Origin: Aquatica leii
Taxonomy: Eukaryota; Arthropoda; Insecta; Coleoptera; Lampyridae
Length of the DNA stretch: 64,000 nucleotides
Direction of reading: 5' to 3'
Assembly (NCBI GenBank): GCA_035610365.1
Contig: CM069432.1
Coordinates: forward strand, 184,807,027-184,871,026
The position numbers and the translations under genes are program-made. The notes beneath the pieces were generated by a model. That model did no database searches and was not told the origin of the DNA. It worked only from the letters and a program-made list of their open reading frames with translations. Of this stretch, positions 58,057 through 64,000 are shown piece after piece. Position 1 is the stretch's first letter. Every line of letters begins with the position of its first letter.

Positions 58057-58310
58057 ATTGCTCACCCCCAATGTCCTTTACGTTGTGGTTTTATCCCGAC
58101 GAATAATTCAAAGCATATTTTGAAATTCGCGGGTGTTAAACTAACTCAACGTATTTACCATCGTTTATAGCTATCTACAGTTAATTTTAATCACATAGTA
58201 AATTTATATACTATGAGATGGCTCTGCCATCAAACACTTGTGAATGCTAAGTTCGTCGTTCTTAATTATAAAGCTATAAGGGCGTCAATGCAATTGTGGG
58301 AACAACATTA

Positions 58311-58372
58311 GAGTGTATCTCCTACTACTGATGAGCCCCAAAAGGGCGAAACAGCTGTCTAGTAGTTCACTC
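58311..58372 (+). ncRNA. hammerhead ribozyme, right block unit 3
   Basis: Consensus. Confidence 0.85.
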
Positions 58373-58652
58373 TGGTGGCGTTTACACAATTGCATTGACA
58401 TTGCTCACCCCCAATGTCCTTTTACGTTGTGGTTTTATCCCGACGAATAATTCAAAGCATATTTTGAAATTCGCGGGTGTTAAACTAACTCAACGTATTT
58501 ACCATCGTTTATAGCTATCTACAGTTAATTTTAATCACATAGTAAATTTATACTATGAGATGGCTCTGCCATCAAACACTTGTGAATGCTAAGTTCGTCG
58601 TTCTTAATTATAAAGCTATAAGGGGCGTCAATGCAATTGTGGGACAACATTA

Positions 58653-58713
58653 GGTGTATCTCCTACTACTGATGAGCCCCAAAAGGGCGAAACAGCTGTC
58701 TAGTAGTTCACTC
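58653..58713 (+). ncRNA. hammerhead ribozyme, right block unit 4, variant outer stem
   Basis: The 5' outer strand is shortened (TAGGTG instead of TAGAGTG), weakening the GAGTG/CACTC pairing; core unchanged. Confidence 0.82.
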
Positions 58714-58995
58714 TGGTGGCGTTTACACAATTGCATTGACATTGCTCACCCTCAATGTCCTTTTTACGTTGTGGTTTTATCCCGACGAATAATTCAAAGC
58801 ATATTTTGAAATTCGCGGGTGTTAAACTAACTCAACGTATTTACCATCGTTTATAGCTATCTACAGTTAATTTTAATCACATAGTAAATTTATACTATGA
58901 GATGGCTCTGCCATCAAACACTTGTGAATGCTAAGTTCGTCGTTCTTAATTATAAAGCTATAAGGGGCGTCAATGCAATTGTGGGAACAACATTA

Positions 58996-59058
58996 GAGTG
59001 TATCTCCCTACTACTGATGAGCCCCAAAAGGGCGAAACAGCTGTCTAGTAGTTCACTC
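58996..59058 (+). ncRNA. hammerhead ribozyme, right block unit 5, one-base insertion
   Basis: An extra C in the stem I internal loop (CTCCCTACTA); core unchanged. Confidence 0.83.
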
Positions 59059-59338
59059 TGGTGGCGTTTACACAATTGCATTGACATTGCTCACCCCCAA
59101 TGTCCTTTTACGTTGTGGTTTTATTCCGACGAATAATTCAAAGCATATTTTGAAATTCGCGGGTGTTAAACTAACTCAACGGATTTACCATCGGTTATAG
59201 CTATCTACAGTTAATTTTAATCGCAGAGTAAATTTATACTATGAGAGGGCTCTGGCATCAAACACTTGTGAATGCTAAGTTCGTCGTTCTTAATTATAAA
59301 GCTATGGGGGCGTCAATGCAATTGTGGGAACAACATTA

Positions 59339-59400
59339 GAGTGTATCTCCTACTACTGATGAGCCCCAAAAGGGCGAAACAGCTGTCTAGTAGTTCACTC
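59339..59400 (+). ncRNA. hammerhead ribozyme, right block unit 6
   Basis: Consensus core; the sequence before the clamp is altered (CTATGGGGGCG). Confidence 0.85.
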
Positions 59401-59680
59401 TGGTGGCGTTTACACAATTGCATTGACATTGCTCACCCCCAATGTCCTTTACGTTGTGGTTTTATCCCGACGAATAATTCAAAGCATATTTTGAAATTCG
59501 CGGGTGTTAAACTAACTCAACGTATTTACCATCGTTTATAGCTATCTACAGTTAATTTTAATCACATAGTAAATTTATACTATGAGATGGCTCTGCCATC
59601 AAACACTTGTGAATGCTAAGTTCGTCGTTCTTAATTATAAAGCTATAAGGGGCGTCAATGCAATTGTGGGAACAACATTA

Positions 59681-59742
59681 GAGTGTATCTCCTACTACTG
59701 ATGAGCCCCAAAAGGGCGAAACAGCTGTCTAGTAGTTCACTC
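59681..59742 (+). ncRNA. hammerhead ribozyme, right block unit 7
   Basis: Consensus. Confidence 0.85.
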
Positions 59743-60023
59743 TGGTGGCGTTTACACAATTGCATTGACATTGCTCACCCTCAATGTCCTTTTACGTTGT
59801 GGTTTTATCCCGACGAATAATTCAAAGCATATTTTGAAATTCGCGGGTGTTAAACTAACTCAACGTATTTACCATCGTTTATAGCTATCTACAGTTAATT
59901 TTAATCACATAGTAAATTTATACTATGAGATGGCTCTGCCATCAAACACTTGTGAATGCTAAGTTCGTCGTTCTTAATTATAAAGCTATAAGGGGCGTCA
60001 ATGCAATTGTGGGAACAACATTA

Positions 60024-60085
60024 GAGTGTATCTCCTACTACTGATGAGCCCCAAAAGGGCGAAACAGCTGTCTAGTAGTTCACTC
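60024..60085 (+). ncRNA. hammerhead ribozyme, right block unit 8
   Basis: Consensus. Confidence 0.85.
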
Positions 60086-60366
60086 TGGTGGCGTTTACAC
60101 AATTGCATTGACATTGCTCACCCCCAATGTCCTTTTACGTTGGGGTTTTATCCCGACGAATAATTCAAAGCATATTTTGAAATTCGCGGGTGTTAAACTA
60201 ACTCAACGTATTTACCATCGTTTATAGCTATCTACAGTTAATTTTAATCACATAGTAAATTTATACTATGAGATGGCTCTGCCATCAAACACTTGTGAAT
60301 GCTAAGTTCGTCGTTCTTAATTATAAAGCTATAAGGGGCGTCAATGCAATTGTGGGAACAACATTA

Positions 60367-60428
60367 GAGTGTATCTCCTACTACTGATGAGCCCCAAAAG
60401 GGCGAAACAGCTGTCTAGTAGTTCACTC
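60367..60428 (+). ncRNA. hammerhead ribozyme, right block unit 9
   Basis: Consensus. Confidence 0.85.
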
Positions 60429-60709
60429 TGGTGGCGTTTACACAATTGCATTGACATTGCTCACCCCCAATGTCCTTTTACGTTGTGGTTTTATCCCGAC
60501 GAATAATTCAAAGCATATTTTGAAATTCGCGGGTGTTAAACTAACTCAACGTATTTACCATCGTTTATAGCTATCTACAGTTAATTTTAATCACATAGTA
60601 AATTTATACTATGAGATGGCTCTGCCATCAAACACTTGTGAATGCTAAGTTCGTCGTTCTTAATTATAAAGCTATAAGGGGCGTCAATGCAATTGTGGGA
60701 ACAACATTA

Positions 60710-60771
60710 GAGTGTATCTCCTACTACTGATGAGCCCCAAAAGGGCGAAACAGCTGTCTAGTAGTTCACTC
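60710..60771 (+). ncRNA. hammerhead ribozyme, right block unit 10
   Basis: Consensus; last copy, followed by about 210 bases of unit before the array ends. Confidence 0.85.
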
Positions 60772-60983
60772 TGGTGGCGTTTACACAATTGCATTGACAT
60801 TGCTCACCCCCAATGTCCTTTTACGTTGTGGTTTTATCCCGACGAATAATTCAAAGCATATTTTGAAATTCGCGGGTGTTAAACTAACTCAACGTATTTA
60901 CCATCGTTTATAGCTATCTACAGTTAATTTTAATCACATAGTAAATTTATACTATGAGATGGCTCTGCCATCAAACACTTGTG

Positions 60984-60995
60984 AATATCAAAAAT
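60984..60995 (+). repeat. flanking direct repeat (target duplication), right
   Basis: AATATCAAAAAT, partner of 54858-54869. Its first three bases coincide with the unit sequence GTGAAT. Confidence 0.65.
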
Positions 60996-61064
60996 ATATC
61001 TATTACAGCAAGCAATATTTAGCCGACTTTAAATATTGTACCAAGATCATTAGAATATCGTACA

Positions 61065-61087
61065 TATATTTTGTGCTACTAGGGGCG
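61065..61087 (-). repeat. 23-bp inverted repeat, right copy
   Basis: Exact complement of 52829-52851, 8.2 kb away. The pair encloses the small transcription unit and the whole satellite array. Confidence 0.75.
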
Positions 61088-61211
61088 CATGTACACTTTA
61101 AGTATTAATGTTTTAAACGTTAGCAAACGCTAAAAATTTTGATTTATATGATTTGTACATGTTTAAAATGCAACACGTATGCTTCAAACTTAGGTAAACC
61201 ATATTATAATT

Positions 61212-61229
61212 TGAGATGGCTCTGCCATC
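61212..61229 (+). repeat. satellite hairpin motif outside the array
   Basis: TGAGATGGCTCTGCCATC, identical to the hairpin in every array unit, but the sequence on both sides differs from the unit. Confidence 0.6.
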
Positions 61230-63586
61230 GAGTTTTACTTATGTAAAAGTCTATAGATTTTTCCACGCGCGAGTGAGCGTAGCGATTGATTATTAATGAC
61301 ATATTATCAAACGTGTTGGTTTTTTAAGTTTTTCCGTCAATCGTATATTATTAAGTTTTGCATTTTCTTATAATTTTTAAGTAATGTAAATGCTAGATAA
61401 CTTTAATACTACCTACGTTTATTGATATGGTTTCGTTTATATTTATTTTTTGTAATAGATACGTTAACGTCATTTAAATTTTGATTTGAATATAATCATT
61501 TTTTAAAATATTAATGGTTGATTATTTTTTTGGTTTTATGTAATTAACACTATAACCAGAAAATCTAAAAAAGTCACACATTGAAATATACAAAGATTTC
61601 TCTGATAACAGTAAGTGGGAGATCTGAATGATTTATAAAGCAAATAAAGTAAGTGTTTATTCATTTAACACTAGTTCCTAATAACAAATATAATAATAGG
61701 AATGAAAATATAAGCTGACCAGGAAACATTAAAAATTTACGGTAAGAACAAGGGTAATCTAGAATACACCTAATTTCTATAGATAAAAATTTTGACAATA
61801 CACATTTTAGTTTGGTTTAGTTAATTGTGAGTGAAAGTTAATTACAACGGTGAACCAGATGTCATATACAAATTCTTACAATTGAGTTTGAATACAAAAA
61901 TACCACAGTATTGTGGTATAGTGTTGTCGCTACCGAATGATGTCTTAAAAATAAACAAGAAACTGATTTACTTATTTATACATTAAAAATATATTCATTC
62001 ACCTAATCAAATTAGATCCGATAAGAATTGACACCGTGTTTAGCAAAACATAGTCAGCAATGTCGAAAATAACAATGGCTAAATGTTTATAATTGGTCTT
62101 AATTTTTTTAATACTTATTGTTTTTGATATGTAAACAAAGAATTATACGAGTATAATGACAATATAGTTTTATAGCAATAATTACTTTGTACAAAACTTA
62201 CGTGGTAATAAACTAAAATTTGTTTATGATTATTGTTGTAACTTTGATATTAAACATGTTTGAAAACAGCAACTAAATGTCTGTAAATTGATAAACGCCA
62301 AAAGACAGTATGTCTATAACTATAAAAAATAAACAAACAAACTTAAAAAGTAAAAACAAAATTAGCAGTACATTGCAAATACAAAATTAAACACGGACTA
62401 CATAGTACCATTCTTATATATGTCAAATACATCATTTGATTTTAAATGTTTTTTTTTTATTAATTAAACAAATTATTAAGATGTCAAAAAAATACAATTA
62501 AAAAACTTTTTAAGAGATTTAAAAAAGAAGTTAAACGCTAAGGTCTTTTATTATCAAAAGATTTTCCACCGAATGCTAGTTGCGGTTGAACTTAAAAGCC
62601 TAAGGATAAGAAAAAAACGCATGGTTAAGTTTTTGCGATTATATTCAGTCACATTTTTATGCATTGAACGATTTTATTCCGTTTACGACATAAGTCAACA
62701 AAATTTTTGTATTATGTTAGAATAACTTATATAACATAATTTGTGTTATATAAAAGTTGCTTTGTATATTTATACTATGTTTAAATTTTTTTGTAATCAA
62801 ATAATTTAATAATTTAAAATTTTTGAATAAAATTTAATGAATTAGCAAATAAAACAACTTAATTTAATATTTAGATAATTAAGAATATCTTTCAGTTACA
62901 AAAACTTTGTCGGGTCATAGTAAGTTTAGCACGAGACGCATGAACTCACTTTTATTAATACTATTTTAATTTATAACAATTTTATGCATTCAATGTGTCA
63001 TTTTTTATTTTGGTTAAGTTAACACATATCTATTAAAAATAATACATCATTTTTGCGAAAAATATGAATTAGTTGTTTTGGTATAATCAAAGCTTTGATT
63101 TCCTATGCTAACTATAAAATTAAATTTGTAATTTGGGTAACTATAAAAATGCATAATAAATGTCTAATTTTTCATGAAGTTAGACAAGATATAGATGCAT
63201 AACAATTAATCGTTTTTGTTTGTTTTAAACACACTGATGCTTTATATTTTTTAATAAACATTTCATAGTTTTTCATTAAACTTTTTTTAAAAACAGATTA
63301 GTAATGTTAAATTGAAAAAAATATATTTACAAAACATTATAAAACTCTAACTTTACAGTTAAAGTACAAGTAATTATAAACAATAAACAAAATTTTTCAG
63401 TACAATAATAAAATTTTAAAGAGTAGTACCTATATAAACAATTAAATGACAAAACCTAATAAAAATTCTAAAATAAAATAGTTTTAAACATGATGGTGAT
63501 AGGACAAAATATGTAGATATCTATTTGGACAATATGTTTTTGTATTTGCAAAGTAATTATAATTAAATAAATGTTATTTATCAATA
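61230..63586. other. AT-rich stretch without recognisable genes
   Basis: No domain-bearing frame and no repeat shared with other parts of the window was noticed. Confidence 0.5.
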
Positions 63587-63599
63587 CCCCTAGTAGCAC
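63587..63599 (+). repeat. third copy of the CCCCTAGTAGCAC motif
   Basis: The first 13 bases after CG of the 23-bp inverted repeat at 52829 recur here, followed by unrelated sequence. Confidence 0.4.
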
Positions 63600-63682
63600 C
63601 ACTAGTTACATTCCCAACTAGGATTTTGTGTTCGATTTTGCCTTTGTTTGTAACGCCGGCTTAAGTAAGATCTACCTACAAC

Positions 63683-63900
63683 ACTTAAGTTAATTCTACC
63701 TCTGATGAGTAATAAGAATTTAGGTACTTTGTCTAGTTAAAATCTAAGTATATCACCTAACTCGATTCTACCTTTGAAGAGTAACCCGAATCTAGATACT
63801 TTTGTTAGCTAGGTTCTACCTCCAACACTTAGTTCGATTATTATTTAAATGGGTACCTAGAAATTAAGTACTTTTTATAGTTAGAATAAAACTAGGATCT
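63683..63900 (+). repeat. degenerate tandem repeat, about 72 bp, three copies
   Basis: Three successive segments share the order ACTTAAGTT or ACCTAACTC, ATTCTACCT, TGATGAGTAA or TGAAGAGTAA, AATYTAGRTACTTT and TAGTTAR or TAGCTAG. The copies are diverged and the third is weakest. Confidence 0.5.
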
Positions 63901-64000
63901 TGCTCAGATTCAAGCTAGATCGAAGTAGTAATGTATTTCTAGATTCAAGCTAGTATTTTAAGTTAAATTCTTGTTTGGTTTCTTGCTTCTTATATTACCG

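Larger units (their letters stand above)
57625..60983 (+). repeat. hammerhead satellite array, right block (10 ribozymes, plus)
   Basis: Same unit in the opposite orientation, spacing 342-343 bp, about 9.8 units. It starts exactly at the GAGTG strand of the first ribozyme and stops at ACTTGTGAAT, where the flanking repeat begins. The unit holding 59100-59280 has a cluster of substitutions not seen elsewhere. Confidence 0.95.

Noticed and set aside
55226..59541. A 66-codon open frame repeated in many array units
   Set aside because: It is read across the ribozyme and both clamp strands, varies in length with single-base indels between units, and shows no domain. Conservation is explained by recent amplification of the unit.
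54870..60983. Regular array considered as a CRISPR locus
   Set aside because: The repeat is ~342 bp with no unique spacers, occurs in two orientations in a eukaryotic transposon-rich context, and no cas-like genes are present.

Overview
The window looks like AT-rich arthropod (probably insect) nuclear DNA dominated by transposable elements. The basis is the low GC, the mix of families (BEL/Pao, gypsy, non-LTR, Penelope-like, Tc1, a cut-and-paste transposon with a gypsy-type integrase) and the near absence of host genes. Species cannot be told from the sequence. Host coding evidence is limited to one well-framed spliced exon (33692-33788, minus), one unexplained open frame (31738-32100, plus) and one small spliced transcription unit (53155-54008, minus).

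Layout. 1-1319: 5'-truncated non-LTR remnant (minus). 1318-3110: Penelope-like element (PLE) 3' part with a GIY-YIG remnant and a hammerhead-like motif; a diverged inverted relative lies at 40040-41290. 3802-4221: Tc1-type transposase fragment. 6275-6835: old degenerate copies of the satellite found at 55-61 kb. 8544-22494: a three-level nest. A full-length non-LTR element (8554-22484, minus, target duplication TTCGTGCAT) is split by a BEL/Pao element (8715-17550, minus, target duplication AAGCC). That element is split by a 2.7-kb DNA transposon (11358-14056, 213-bp TIRs, 6-bp target duplication ATGTAT). 22633-25385: a pair of diverged direct repeats. 25908-28920: a young PLE arranged as a 2.66-kb near-perfect palindrome with three hammerhead motifs. 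42777-47258: decayed gypsy element with LTRs and target duplication ATAAG. 47825-50660: decayed second BEL/Pao element. 51149-51746: MITE with TA duplication.

Main find. 54870-60983 is an array of a ~342-bp unit, eight units on the minus strand followed head-to-head by ten on the plus strand. Every unit carries a type I hammerhead self-cleaving ribozyme: the CTGATGA and GAAA boxes, a GCCC/GGGC stem II, a CTACTA/TAGTAG inner stem I, a GAGTG/CACTC outer stem I, and a self-complementary ACAGCTGT stem III that suggests action as a dimer. A 15-bp inverted repeat clamps the ribozyme, and a 12-bp direct repeat (AATATCAAAAAT) flanks the whole array, as if it entered as one multimer. This matches the architecture of animal retrozymes, which are thought to move with PLE machinery. 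PLEs carrying their own hammerheads occur in the same window, so a plausible enzyme source and its parasite sit side by side. The opposed-block arrangement, also seen in the old relic at 6.3-6.8 kb, is the least expected part.

Almost all element genes are broken by stops, frameshifts or deletions. The non-LTR ORF1 is open throughout, and the right-hand PLE frame is open but 5'-truncated.
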